Of a stretch of DNA of 64,000 bases, positions 47,050 to 59,759 are shown one piece after another. This DNA is from Spirometra erinaceieuropaei (Eukaryota; Platyhelminthes; Cestoda; Diphyllobothriidea; Diphyllobothriidae). The stretch spans positions 284,691-348,690 of the forward strand of contig CACRXP010000031.1 in assembly GCA_902702965.1 (NCBI GenBank), written 5' to 3'. Below the pieces are notes generated by a model. It saw only the letters and a list, made by a program, of their open reading frames with translations. It was not told the DNA's origin and did no database searches. Both the position numbers and the translations under genes were made by a program. The stretch's first letter is position 1, and each line of letters opens with the position of its first letter.

Positions 47050-48290
47050 TTCGTTCGAATTCATTGACGACGTCAAAGATCCCAACCTTACCGGCATGAC
47101 GATGTTCTCCGTAGACGTCTCATAACTTTTTACAAATGTCCTAATCAACGAGACAGTTGATAACATCTCCAAATTTCTGTCAGCCAATCAGCAGGAAATA
47201 AAATTTTGATGGACAGTCTCAAGGAACTATTACCAAGATGCACATTAAATGTGCAGTTATTTTTTTGGCAACCAACTCTAGAGACAAATAGACGGCGTTG
47301 CTATGGGCTCGCCTCTTGGATCTCTCTTAGCCGACCCCTTCATGGGCAAACTGGAGAAATTCCAACTTAGCCATGGTATCAGTAAACGTAAACATTACGA
47401 TCGCTACGTCGATAATATCTTTGCTATTGCCACCACAGAAACCGACGTAGCTGCCCTCTTAAATGCTGTAAATCAGGCACAACTGCCGATCAACTTCATG
47501 TTGGAGATGGAAACGGCTGGTTCACTACATGTCTTCGATGTCCTTTTAAACAGAAAACCTGAGATCAGCATCCAAAGGAGTGTCTATCGGAAGAAAACCT
47601 GGTTTAGACACTACAGGAACTTCGGCAGTCTGGTGTCCCTCCAAAAAACGAAATCTACTCCGGCGTTTGGCTCAAAGGGCTAGAAAAAGCAATTCGACAG
47701 ACAACACAGAGGAGGAGCTCGGAAAGATCCAGAACTTGCTCCCTGACAGGTTTACTGCAAAGAATATTGCCGAGCGACCAAAAAAACCCACCACACTGCC
47801 TGCTGAAAAGGAAACTTTCTCTCAAAATTCCATTTCAATGGGATGTTGCAAATGAACTCCTAAGAAGACGCCTCGATCAAGTTGTCCCACTAACCTCCCA
47901 GCAGCAAGAGTTCGAGTATAATTCTACACTAACCCTATTTTAAGTGAAGAAGGTAAGGATAGGTTGTCATCTCAGAACACCTAAATGTGGATCTACTCCT
48001 TCACTTGCTTCTGTGGAGCATGTTATATTAGTTGCGGGAATCGCCGCCTATCCAAAAGACTACAAGAACACCTCCCCGCATGACTGGGAAAAGGCCAAAC
48101 TAGGATCACAAACAGCGCCACTCTCACATATGTTGTTGATTCCGGGCCCCAGCGACTTATGAGATCCAATCGAGTTACCCTAAGCTACTAAGTCAGCGTC
48201 TGTTAGCAACAGCAGAAGCGGTCACAATCAAGTTACGAAAGCCGGTCTTGTGCACGCAAAAGAGCCTAGTTTGGGCTCCGCGCTTGCTGT
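47050..48290 (+). mobile_element. Penelope-like element fragment (RT and degenerate GIY-YIG)
   Basis: RT pieces include MTMFSVDVS, INETVDNISKFLSANQQE and VDGVAMGS-type IDGVAMGSPLGSLLADPFMG at about 47291, then HYDRYVDNIFAIATTETDVA, SLHVFDVLL, SVYRKKTW. The YVDN box replaces the usual YVDD. After a frame change come LGKIQNLLPDRFTAKNIAER and, near 47982, IYSFTCFCGACYISCGNRR, a degraded GIY-YIG region. The end lies close to the gap at 48342. Confidence 0.75.
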
Positions 48291-48341
48291 GGTGAAAAAT
48301 CGACTACATGAAACCCTCCCCGCCCTTCCGCTCCCACCCAC

Positions 48342-48468
48342 NNNNNNNNNNNNNNNNNNNNNNNNNNNNNNNNNNNNNNNNNNNNNNNNNNNNNNNNNNN
48401 NNNNNNNNNNNNNNNNNNNNNNNNNNNNNNNNNNNNNNNNNNNNNNNNNNNNNNNNNNNNNNNNNNNN
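48342..48468. other. Assembly gap (127 N)
   Basis: Unresolved bases next to the right arm of the inverted repeat pair. The G/C-rich runs at both sites may explain the failure. Confidence 1.
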
Positions 48469-48705
48469 ACATTCCGCCCCCGTTTTAAAACGAACTTTTA
48501 TCGATTTCTCCAACCACTGACATGTTTTTATTTCTACCCGGTTCCCATAATGTGCTGGCCTGACGAGGATTTATCGAAAGCAGATGTATGCTAGCCAACT
48601 TCTCTTTTGGTTATCGATTTTTCATGATGCACCAGTCTCGTGAGGTGCGTCGCCTCTCGCATTTAAAATGATCGTTAATAGTCGAATTTGCATCGAATTG
48701 AATGA
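48469..48705. repeat. Right arm of the inverted repeat pair
   Basis: Reverse complement of 45885-46130. The inner end is lost in the gap. Outside the arms (beyond 48705 and before 45885) similarity stops. Confidence 0.7.
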
Positions 48706-51700
48706 CGCAGTTGCGAGGGCTTTTATCCATTGTTGGGCCCCCGAGCGCCCCCAGTTTCCGCGCTGCCCAGTTTCGTGCATTAATTTCCGAGATAACTAAA
48801 AAATGGCAGCATGTGAAATGGAGTTCATATTACCAGAAAACACACGTAGAACGCTGGGAGGCGCCCGATGAACCAAATGCCTCGTCGTTGCGTCATGGAG
48901 TAAACTTCTGCTGTGCTGCCAGTAGGGGTACAGACTGCCCGTTGGTAGCTTGTAAATATAATGCGGTTACGCCGCAGTAACTGACAGATTTCAGGTTTGC
49001 AAAAGTAAGAGATCTGGGTTGATAATCTGAGGAAAATGAGGTTATCACCGGACCGAAAGACTTGTTCGGCTAACGTTTCGAAGAGCTGGGCCGGTTCTCC
49101 ATTATCAAAGCTCAACTATTCATATCCACTCTCGGAGCGAACCTAAAGAGCTTTGTTCCGAAGGATTTACTCCAAGTTCGTGCACCAACTTCCATGGAAG
49201 TTGACAGTGAACTGGTTGGCTTTGTCAGCTACTAAACTCATAGTCACCTTCGATAGGCTTGACTTTGTCTCGCAGTCAGGATAAGGCGGGTGGGGGATGA
49301 GAGAGTCCGTTAGATGCTGAGCAAGTCTGTCTCGCTATGAACGAGTCGACGCGCAAGTCACTGATTTTGCGCCCATTCAGTGGAGCCCACGACGGACCTC
49401 ATCACTTGTAACAGTCGAGTCAACCAGACCTATTCATAAGTCTGTGGTGAATGCATCATGGCAATGTGATTGCCCACCCATAGTACCCCGTCAGTACAGC
49501 TGCATGACTGTAATTAAATCATCCCGAAAAGAAATTAGAAAAACGCTTCTTCCTTCGTACACCGTACTCATGCTACCGCATTCACCGAATCTGACGTTCT
49601 CTGAAAAGCATAGGCACGCGGAAGAACGACAAAATCCATTGAATACGCCTGCACACGTGAAATCGAATTTCTCCCCGGGCAAATGGTCTAGTGTTTGTCC
49701 TCTCTTTAACTCCATACGACTGGAGATGGGCGAACAGAAGCAATAAGGTGGATGGCCTCAGCTGAGGTCGGACAGGGGGATTTCATTTGTCCTCAAAGCC
49801 AGCTATTCGGCTGCTACTTAAGTCGGATAAAGACGGATTAACTCAGAAGTGCCCTGTCCTCGTCATGATAGCAGCAGTCTCCAACTTCGACACTCAAAGG
49901 TTGGCGCTGACGAGTATTCGTCTTCACCCGTTTGCCTAACAGGTAGCAGGGCTCGGACAGGCGACTGAGCTTACCCTTGAGGTCGGCTGCTCCATTTCAA
50001 ACTAGATTGGTCAGCAATCAAATAAGCTAGAAAGTGTCTGTCCTCGCCATTGTGATGGCGTTCTTCCAATTAGACCCCCGAAGGTCGGCGCTGACGGGTA
50101 CTCTCCCTCGCGAGTCCCACCGACGTTAAGTGCTAGTGGCCAGAGAGAGACTGTGACAGAAATATCGAGGGACAGCTTCATATTCTGGGACAAATGCCCC
50201 TCTTCCATTAAAAATGTTACAGGGTCAGAGGAGTTCTGTACCGCTTGACTGGAAGGCAAATGATCTGTCGTCACTTAGTTGGCCTCAGCCCAGTCACGCC
50301 TGTTTCGATGCTCTACATGGACATGCCATCCCTTGGCTAATGCCACACAGACTACTTTAATACACCACCCCTCATGAGGGGCAAAACACCAGTCGGGCAC
50401 AGGATACTTGAAATTGCCCTCACAAACCCATAAAAGCAGCTGACACCACAGTCGCACACCCTCTCAGGCATAACTTAATGCCATCAGTAAACGCCCCGGC
50501 CTCGCCAGTGGCCACTGTCGTCTGCGATAGCAATTCGGAGGCTCTGTAGGCAATGGCACCCCACCTTCTGGTGTTTCCCCTCTTATCCTGCCAATCGGGA
50601 CATGATCTGAAGATCGTGGCGCTCAAGGTACGTCCGGAACCCTATCCGTTTCAAGAACAACCACCAAGTCCACCCTAGAGCAGGACATAGTGTCCCACCC
50701 TCGGAGGACGGGACCAACTCTGAAAAATAACTCCGATAGAGTGGGTGCCGATCTCAGTGTCCATCTACCGCCATCCCTCGTCTCTATCCTACAGACACAC
50801 CGCATTTCTACCAATGATAGCGCAGATGGAAAGGCGCTCCGTAATCAGACCCCGTGCGAAACTAGGCGGTCGAAATAAACCAACCTTGTGGCATACGATT
50901 AGTGCGGTTTACGAGGGTCGTGCCATCATCGTTCCCGCCTTTGAAGATTTCAACAAAGAGACCCTGTGCACATAAAATCACGTCCACCAACCAACCTGTG
51001 AGAAGTCGCTCTCAAGGAGACTCCCTCAAAATTTCAGAGAAAAGAGTAGACGAAAGGGGGTCGGGGCAAGCAGCATGCGGGCTTTTGAGTAAACTCTGAA
51101 AGCATTTAAAGCCAGAAATCCGGACGTCCACTCAAAACCACTTAAATCCCCCAACCGCTGTACTGTGGCTGTTGGCCACTCAGACGCGAAACAGAACACA
51201 AGTTCCCGAACTCTGAAAACGCTGACATCCAAACCATGATTCACAAGTGCCTACTTCCTCGAACGTCCGTAGTATAACTCCCTTAGGTTTTTGTTGATGG
51301 GGTACTTTCCAAAGGCCGGCATCCTGCAAAACTATTCTCCTAATTCTGGCAGCCATGAAGATACTGAAGGATACTCCAAACAGCACCGTTCTTTAAGGGG
51401 TGAACGTTTTAGTGAGTGTTGCTATGCGTCTGAAAAAGCACACCAACTCTTCCCAGCGTGGCAGCGAGGAGATACGACAGAGAATGCGGGTAGACTGATA
51501 CAGTACTGTTTCGGACTTATCCTGCCTTCAGCCAATCATAACCCTGACCACCAGCAGCTGGGACCAGAAACACAAACACGCGCACCACAGACGCACCTGG
51601 CGCAGTTGGCCCACCACGGAGGCCTACCAGATGGGTCATAAGCACTTCCTCTTCCCAGCATGCACATTCGTCTGACCTGTCACGATTCTCAATCTGCAGG

Positions 51701-51900
51701 CATCTGCAAATGATTGGCTTCTTAACTGGTTGGATCTTTAAACTTGCAGTCCGACCCTGTCGAAGTCGTGTGCTTACCAAGAACCAGACTGTGTAATTGT
51801 TCAAATCGAAGTAAATCAGGCCAGGTTAGAACAAGTGACAGCTAAATAGAAATCTAAGAACTTGGGCAAAGTATCGGGGGCAGCTAAGAAGATAGGCCGC
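48705..51900. other. Stretch without recognisable gene
   Basis: Frames up to 116 codons with no known domain. It contains a pair of similar blocks about 185 nt apart (49850-49935 and 50035-50120). Confidence 0.4.
49850..50120. repeat. Diverged tandem repeat, period about 185 nt
   Basis: TGTCCTCGTCATGATAGCAG...AGGTTGGCGCTGACGAGTA at about 49855 and TGTCCTCGCCATTGTGATGG...AGGTCGGCGCTGACGGGTA at about 50038 align along their length. No more than two units are clear. Confidence 0.45.
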
Positions 51901-51903
51901 ACA

Positions 51904-52463
51904 GTAATTGGACCACCAACTAGGCAACAACCCCGTTACATGCAGAGAGGAAGAGCCGACAGAGACAAGACAGACTGGGGTGGCCATTTCTGGTTTATTG
52001 GCCGTTGGCAGTCTGTGAGGGCTCTGGATTGAGTCCAAAGTCACAAGGGGTCCAGCATGCCCCGTAAGCCGCTCGGTGAACGCGATTCTAACGTAACGCC
52101 GTTGTATATCGGTGGTTCAGTCGTTCAAAAAATCAATCCGTCTCAGGAGTAGTTTTTGTCGAATAGATTGAGCGTCCTGGCCTGAATTTCCAAAATGTTA
52201 ATGCAAAATATACCCAATTCTCATCAGTAGTTGTGAGAATGCGATTCCCAGATGAAGAGGGGATCGAATGCAGCCCCACAGTCGGCACCGGCGGTCTACG
52301 CATCAAGAAGAATGCGTCATATAATGACGGCAGTGCGCAAGATTCTCCAGTCTCTGAGAATAGGTAGCAAGGAATACTTGTTCAAAATGCCAGACTTCAA
52401 ATAAACCTTTCCCAGAGAACACCTTTCCTCCTTGAAAAAGCTTTATTTAAGGATCGAAAACCG
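51904..52463. repeat. 3' flank of copy B, shared with window start
   Basis: Direct repeat of 1-559, same order and orientation as the genes. It marks the left end of the second copy as far as this window can show. Confidence 0.75.
52442..52447 (-). terminator. Poly(A) signal of Kelch-like copy B
   Basis: AATAAA on the minus strand lies 16 nt beyond the TAA at 52464-52466, the same arrangement as copy A. Confidence 0.6.
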
Positions 52464-55400
52464 TTAAATAACCACCGCTCCGTCGATAGAATCCAGATCG
52501 TTTAGGGGCTCCAGTTCGGCCCAAGACCAGGAGGACAGGTCGTCGGCTGTAGCCGGCGGATCCTCCGGGGCGAATTTCTCGATCGTATTTCCGTCTCCTA
52601 GTGGAAACATAAAGACGCAGAGTTAGGTGTGGAAACACTAGCATGTTCACCGATGTGGTTACGCAAACAGTCCAGTTAGTTTAAATGAGACTGACTTTGA
52701 GGTTGTACCAAAAAGAAGACCAATTGTAGAATCAACATAGGACGAGTAGTGGCAATCCAAACGCCTTCTGAGAAGGTAAAGACGTGTTTCACACCTAATT
52801 CCTTGAACAGAACTAAAATATTATTGACTGAAAGGTGTCAACAAAAGTAAGGTGGCAGCCAGGGAAATGCTAACCCAAGGCGTAAAGTCTGCCTTTGTAC
52901 ACCAGCAGGGAAAAATAGGACCGGGGTACGAGCAGATCCACAACCCGCGTCCACTCGCCGAGTGGGCATTCAGCGTCCGGCGGGGAAAATATCTCCACAA
53001 CACTCTGTTCATTGTGACTGTCGTCCTCGTCTACGGCTAAACCTCCAGCCACGATTATCTTTCCCTTGAAGGCCACCGCTGCATGAGCGTAGCGCGGCGC
53101 TCTCATCGGCGCAAGGGGCCGCCAGAAATCCTCTGTCCTGGCCGTCTCAATAGTGTTGGACCAGTCAGCTTGAAGGCAGCAGAATTCGACGGAGGCAAGA
53201 CAGAGTTCGCCGTTCCAGCCGCCGAACACGAAAACACGTCCGTCAGAAAGCGCGACGGCTGCAGGTGCATCTCTCTTTTCCCGCATTTTGGGAAGTTGGT
53301 GCCACCTAGGAAGAACCAAAGACGGTTGACTAGGCTGGTAAACAACATTATGACGAGTGAGACAGTCCGGGACGCAAAAGCATGTCGTTCGAACAACTTT
53401 ATTGGCTGGCCCATGCTTCAAACAGCCGGGTGGGCTATACACCGTCAAAAGCCTGTGTCGCAGGTACATCGAACAACTTTTCGAGTTGGTCCGCCCTGCT
53501 GTCTAGAACGCCAACCCGCAGACAAAGCTGTTCTAGAGAGCTTATGTTCCTTCTCTGGCGAAAATAGCATTCTAGTCGCGAATCCTATCTATAGCGGTTC
53601 CAGTGTAGGCAAATTGGATACAAGGACGGCAGACGCGGACAGCTGCTTCCCCTTTGTCGGAGCTCATCAGTACACCGTACACAATGGTTCTAGTCCGTGA
53701 TGGTCGTCGGTAGCTTGTTGACAGTTAGCCCGTCGAAAGCGACGGAAAGACGTCGTAGTGGTGACATGGGTGAGGAGTTGCTTACAATGAAGCCGACTTG
53801 CGCTGCATCTATGAACCTTACGCTTTATACCAACAACTCGAAGACCGAGTCAACAACAAGCAGAGGCACCTCCTGGCCTCTAAATTCACACGTGTCAGGG
53901 TCGGTTGTGGGAGGTTCTGAACCTCAAACTAACTGGCGCGTAGGCAGAGGAAAGACAGTTTGATTAAAACTTGGCAGATTTCGACGTCTGTTTGTGGTCC
54001 CGGTCGATCAGCCCATACGTTGTATGCTAAAACGCTTTTTCTGGGAAGGAAAGCGGCATGGAATTCAGACTTCAATATGATGCTCGCCGTTGGTTACAGA
54101 CATTATCTAGTGGATCAAGTAAGCATCATTCACTACCAAAATGGGATTGGTCACAAAGTGTTCCAGTTACGAAGTTCGACTTGTGGGAATCCCGCAAATC
54201 AACTGTGGGGGACTAACTGGATCCTGTTTGTCTTAAGAAGATATAAGGCCGTCTTTTCGTTTTTGTTTTGTTTTGAGCTAGTGCACGTTCTGGAAGGTGA
54301 CAGAGACGCGGACGCTGGGGCGAACTCGCAGATTGCAGCAGAAGGAAAGCCCAAACGGAAATGAACACTTTTCTTTCTTGTGGATCCTTGTTTAACTAGC
54401 ATTTCGGAGGTTACTTCATTCAGAGGTATTGATAAACTTTTGTGCCACAATATATTTCTATTGCTGGCTGTTGGAAATGAGTGACGACAACAAGAGTTGA
54501 GTTCAGGAAAAGGCGAACCAGTTGGCAACATCGAGGAGGAATATATTGTCTGCAATGCCAACGGAGAATAGAACTTCGATCCATTGAAGAACCCGGGCAC
54601 TACATAATTTTTTTTAATTATTGGGTCATTTCTGGCAATATGGCCAGTTTAACGGCGCGGAATAGGTCAATAATGGAGGTCATTAGATCAGCAACGTTAG
54701 GTGCATGACGAAAAAATCCGAAAACGGCAAGAGGTTATCAACAGTCGAAAACTTTGTTAGGGAAAATGTGTTGTCCAATCAAGTTACTGTCCCGTACTGC
54801 GACTCTTAACCATTAGGCATTGACCCTTCCCCTTCGACTGTACTCTGCCGGCCTGCCCCAAAGGGCAAGTAGCAGCCCCAACCGTCAAGATTCCATTTCA
54901 CAGTCTCCTTGTTTACGGTGATAAGGATGTCACAAACTCACCCGCACTACTCTATCATGTTCAGACGTACTTATGGAACTAAACGGCGAGTAACGGTCTA
55001 AGCTGAGGTATTTTTTGTCAGACATAAGACATGCGAAAACAGCTACTTGCCTGTCATTGCGCAAATCGAACAATTCACATGAACCGAGTTCCATGCTCAC
55101 ATCACCGTTCAAACTAGAGCAGCCCCCGCAAACAAATACCAACGCGTCCTCCTCGTGTTCGCTGACTGCGACAACAGTTGCGGTGTGATCGCGGCGACAA
55201 ATCTCCAGGTCAGATCGCCTCCGCCACCGCCGTTCTCTCGTACAGAATTCACGTACTCGACGTAAACTGGAACCTTCCTCGTTAACACTGCCTCCAATGA
55301 CAAAAACGCTCTCTGTCGCGAAGTAAATAAACGATGTTTAAGGAGAATTAAATTCGTCTCACTACCAGGGAGAACTATCATTTATGTCTACTGCAAATAT

Positions 55401-56935
55401 GCACCAGGAAGTAGTGGATGTCGGGATTAACATAAATTCGATACCACCGTTAATTCCTAAATATAAAATCAACAAATCCCATCGCTCAGCATCACATGCA
55501 GAACTTCTAAGCAGAACGAAGCAGAAACTAATTAAATGTGGCAGAAAATGTGGGCAAGTTAGGATTCCGAGGCTGTCTCTACCATCCGAATTGCATGTTG
55601 GCATAAAAGAACGCCACCTGTCACAAAAATTCCAACAATAAAAAATAAATATAGGCCAAGCGGTACGCCCAAACAGCAGTATTAATGCAGCGCGCAAGAC
55701 TGAAGAACAAACGATCCCACGAATCGAAATGTTTGAAGCGATATCCAGTTCATGTCAAACAGCCTCGGCTAAAAGTTGCACTACAAATAAATAGAAATAA
55801 GGGCTCACCACCAAAGGACACAAATTTTGCGCCCCAAAGACCTTCCATGGTGCCGAGTTCCTCGCAAGTGTTTGCCTCCAAATCGAACTGACAAATCAAA
55901 CGCCGGTTCTCAGCTGCCGACTCCCCAAAGACGATAATAGACGCCGCAAGACTTGCCGGTCGAGGGCTAGCGTTGAAGGGGCATTCCTCCTGCGTTCCTA
56001 ACATCGAATATCCTATCCAATGATCTGCAAGACCTACACACTGACTGACAGTTGAGGAAGAATAACAAACGAGTTTTCGCATACATGCAGTCTACGCTGC
56101 TGACGATAAGGTCGTCACTCTCCATTAAACGTCTCCTGAAATGGTGCTTCGTTTGACTCCATCGAACTTCCCTCAGCATCTGTGGAGTATGAACTATCCT
56201 CTCCTCATCAATAGTGCCGGCTGGGCGGACCCATCTTTTGATAGCTTCGAAAACCTTCTCCTCACTGCTCACTTGCAAGTCATCGTCTCGCAGTACGGAG
56301 AGTAGCACGTCTGCAGGAAGTTCAAGGAGAAGGTCACTAGCAACAACTGCCTCGAAAAATGCTTTCATGTGGTGCACACAAGCGTCTCGAAGACCCTCAC
56401 AATTCACGGCTTCCGCGAAATTCCATGATTCCGAAAGGTTATCATTCTGAAGTCTTCGGCACTGAACAGATCAACATGGCATGTTACCTGACAGATAAAA
56501 AATAAACAGCCCAATTTTCCACACAGGGAAGTGACAACTGTTTCGACAACAAAATCATGTTGGTCGCATTGGCATTACTGATTTCAATCCGACCTGTGTA
56601 CAGGTAGTCTATGAGTGACGATGCAGACCTCAGAAAGATCCATTAGGAAAGGAAACAGTGATACTCAATGGAGACCGTTGGCCAATGAAGATCTGAAGCC
56701 GTCTTCGCCATCGTCGCACGCAAGGAAGGGACTCTAGAGGCTAAGATAATCCGGTGCACATGCAGAAACTTGTCATCCTTCAACTGTTAGCGTTGAAACT
56801 CTGTATTGAGAGGAAGTGACTTGCCTGAATGACGAGGTCGGTTAACTCATGTGCACTACGAAGTTCGTTCAATTGAGGACAGCTTCGGACAAGTGGAAAT
56901 TCATCCTCAAACAGCTGCACCTCTGAACTGCCCAT
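52464..56935 (-). CDS. Kelch-like protein, copy B (BTB-BACK-Kelch), 8 exons
   Basis: Paralogue of copy A with the same exon plan: 56935-56825, 56783-56665, 56628-56488, 56453-56085, 56044-55782, 55312-55051, 53305-52875, 52597-52464. The sum is 1830 nt, 609 codons plus a stop. Against copy A it lacks one codon in exon 6 and four in exon 8. BTB, BACK and about six Kelch blades are all present without internal stops. Exons 1-4 and the ends are close to copy A, but exon 6 differs much more at protein level (for example SVNEEGSSLRRVREF against RVSGQVSTSLRVDEF). Intron 6 donor is GCAAGT. The exon 5 end at 55782 has a GT donor, better than the GC in copy A. Likely a Cullin-3 adaptor with changed substrate surface; this is inference. 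Confidence 0.84.
53306..55050 (-). other. Intron 6 of copy B (1.7 kb, GC-AG)
   Basis: Donor AG|GCAAGT, acceptor TTCTTCCTAG. Splicing gives DLRND-R-WHQLPKM. No gene or clear transposon seen inside; parts align loosely to copy A 2840-3240. Confidence 0.65.
56045..56084 (-). other. Micro-intron 4 of copy B (40 nt)
   Basis: GTATGC...CTGTCAG with a pyrimidine-rich end; same length and position as copy A. Confidence 0.8.
56454..56487 (-). other. Micro-intron 3 of copy B (34 nt)
   Basis: GTAACA...CCGAAG, 7 nt shorter than in copy A. It is the shortest intron in the window. Confidence 0.78.
56629..56664 (-). other. Micro-intron 2 of copy B (36 nt)
   Basis: GTATCA...TCTGAG with the same internal in-frame TAA as copy A. 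Confidence 0.74.
56784..56824 (-). other. Micro-intron 1 of copy B (41 nt, GC-AG)
   Basis: GCAAGT...AACAG; differs from copy A at one base near the acceptor. Confidence 0.75.
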
Positions 56936-58049
56936 CGCTGGTGTATCCTGCAAAACAAACTTTCATTATTTCATGTCATCCTTAAAAAGTATTGTAGCCT
57001 AGTAAGAGTGAGTTCAAGGGTCGGGAGTCGGTATCCCTACTTTAAGGGGCAGCGAGAAAAAATAACAGTTATTTCGAACGGACAAGGACAAGCAGATCGT
57101 CTTAAATTGATATAGTCGAGGTAGGTAGTGTCTGTCTGCTGAAAAAAGACCTTAGGGGTCAGTCGGGAGCTTGGCGTTACGCCTGGTGCTAAGATGCGAA
57201 GCCGTTCCCAGCTGCCGTAGGTTCTATTTAACTATGACCTTTAAGTAACAACTTTGATAGTGATGGCGGGTTAGGCTAACATGCCTTGAGGTTCTACAGT
57301 CGTAATTAATACCTCTCTGCTTGAGTGGCCGATTGGAAACTTCAAAGATGAAATGGGATGAACAGCAGCAGTGCCGATGGTAGAAAAATGTTAAAAATAA
57401 TAGCAATAGTAATGTGGCAAACAGTTGGAGCATATAGTACGGTGTGAGATAAGAAATGTGCCGTGGACAGAGAATGAGTGTGGGCGTGCTGTCTGATGTT
57501 ACCGAAAACATAATTAAATTAGAAACCGGAGGGTGTGCGGCCACTGCTTGGGAAATAGCAGCAAGCGAAAGAACATAACCGACAGACGGTCGCGGAGTTC
57601 GACAATGTGTTTTTTGAAAGTCATGGAATCAAAAAGTCGGTGCAAACGTGCTGGAGGCATTTGAAATAATCCCAACCAATGCGATGCCGATTGCAAACCC
57701 GAAGAACAATGCGAGACGGTCAGGGAGTAAGTGACAACAGAGGCAGGTCGAGCCAGCGCAAACGGTCCGCCTGCGAGACGGATGTCACATTGACGGAAGG
57801 ACGTTCTTCTATATTAAACGGGAGGAAATGTGACGCTACTATGGGCGGGGGGACATAGCAACAACAGGTGTACGAAAAGACGTTGAGGTAAAGTACATTT
57901 TGATCCAAGAAGGAACAGGGGCCAGACGTCTGAGCAACTTCTGGTTGGAGTCGGTTACATGATCTGTGGCACAGGACAGGGAATAGGAACGCCCCCCCCC
58001 GTAGAACGGGTGGCACAGTGCAAAATTTCGGGAAGGGCGCCTTTTCCGG

Positions 58050-58150
58050 CGTCTTAACCCTAACACTAGCCCTAGCTGAAACAGTAACCGGGACCCTATA
58101 ACCTTAACATTAACCCTTACCTCAACCCCGATTTGACCCTAACCTCAACA
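58050..58150 (-). repeat. Degenerate CCCTAA-like tract
   Basis: CCCTAACAC, GCCCTAGC, CCCTATAACC, AACCCTTACC, GACCCTAACC at irregular spacing within the LINE 5' region. No matching tract is evident at the same place in copy A. Confidence 0.5.
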
Positions 58151-58879
58151 CCAAATTCTCCCCAAATGTAGCGCAAAGCCATCTGTAAATCGAGACGTTC
58201 CTATTGTCGTGCCCTGCCGGGGACACCTATAAGTAATTCCTACCCAACTTTGCACTGTTAGGAGTCTACTGCGGGAAGAAGGCGGCTAGCACTTTGGGTA
58301 CAAGCTTATCCAGTAGCAGACACGGCAGTATGTGGTCGCCAGTAGAAGCGGTTGGTCAAGCCTGTCGATGTTGCGCTAATCGGTCAAGATGACGCAGAAT
58401 AGGAAAATGCTTGCTCACTAATGCGAGATCTTGTGAAGCGCCTCTAGAGGACGAAAGTCAGTGACAGCAAGTAAGGGCCAGCACCGCACCAGAATGTGAA
58501 ACCAGTACAGCTCTACTCTACTGACCAAAGATGGAACTTTTAGTGCAATCCTACAGATCTTACCGTTCAGTCATCCGTAGGCACGGGTAAAGTGTTCTTA
58601 TGATGAGGACGTGACCAGTATGATCGATTTTAGGGACAGTAAGGGAAAACTTCGCCCTTGATAACGGTGCCAACGCTTGTTTATTTTGGTAGCATGCCAG
58701 TAAATCATCCGGGTCATCCATGGGTTGACTCCTCTGTGCTATTTAATCAGTTTCGTGGGCGCGTAGGAAGCAATAGTGACTATGCTTGGTGAAGGTCCAC
58801 ACTACTTAAACATCTGGAAAGTGTAATCGGGCAGAAATACTTCATAGAACGTGAGTGTTCGTGTGTTGGCACAGCTTTG

Positions 58880-59560
58880 CGATGCGGTGGAGGCCTACCA
58901 GAGCAGACCTCAATACTAACGGAAATGATAGCACGGTCGCATTTGCCTGGTACAGGAACCACAGCAGGTTCAAAAAATCGCAACAAAATACAAGTTAATG
59001 GGCAAAAAAAGCAAACCGAACGCTTAAATTTGAGCTGTTTCCAAAAAAACAGCAGCACGTTTAAGTCCAAGAACTTCTCACGATCGATGAAGTCGCCCAG
59101 GAAGTCAACGGGGCATCGAAGTCCCCAGTAACTATAGCTTTGTACTAACTTGACAACAATGTTACGGAGTGTTGCGTCCACGACAGCTCCAGCGTTTAAG
59201 ACACGGTACACAAGTACGAACAGGACTTGATCAGACTGGAATAGTTGAAACCCGCCATTTCTGTTGGAAGATTTCTGAGAAGCCAATTGTGGCGGGGGTT
59301 GAATTAGCGTTAATACAGGTCGTACAATCTCCCAGAAAGGCCACAATGACGGTCTTTCCTGAAGTCAGAATAACATCAATAACCAACTCCGGATATGATA
59401 TTTCCGCAGTTGCCCAGGTCTCCGTACTACCGCCTGAAATCTGTGAAGAAGCCATCAGACGATTCTTTCGAGTGGATACCAATGGCATCTCATCTATGTC
59501 TACTACTAGTCGCTGTGCGACTGCCTGCGAGGGTTCTAGTATGAGCCCCAAGGCACAACG
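58880..59560 (-). pseudogene. Antisense CR1-like endonuclease fragment
   Basis: Minus-strand pieces read ILTSGKTVIVAF, then VLVYRVLNAGAVVDATLRNI and KLVQSY, then in the next frame IVTGDFDAPLTSWATSS with the endonuclease motif GDF.AP at 59109-59126. This is the middle of a non-LTR endonuclease, broken by a frameshift and inserted in reverse in the RTE-like LINE. Confidence 0.6.
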
Positions 59561-59759
59561 GAACGAGCATGTTCCGTAACCTACCTGATCGGTGAGCGCC
59601 CACTGTCACAAATTATACCGTCTACCTTCCCTAAGGAGACAGTCAACGCAGTCTAATAGCTGTGTGTCAATAAAGCTCTATGACTCGACTCATTAACAGT
59701 CGGAATTTACGAGTACAGCGACAAATTCACGGACAAGCCCACCTCACCGTTTCAGGATA

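Noticed and set aside
53083..53700. 205-codon plus-strand frame with ATG
   Set aside because: It is the antisense shadow of Kelch exon 7 of copy B; a similar shadow exists over exon 7 of copy A (1098-1436).
58050..58150. Functional telomere or chromosome end
   Set aside because: Units are irregular and embedded between LINE sequences on both sides.
58780..59346. 188-codon minus-strand frame as a host gene
   Set aside because: Part of it matches endonuclease sequence of a LINE and the rest lies in a different frame from the GDFDAP motif, so it is a transposon relic.
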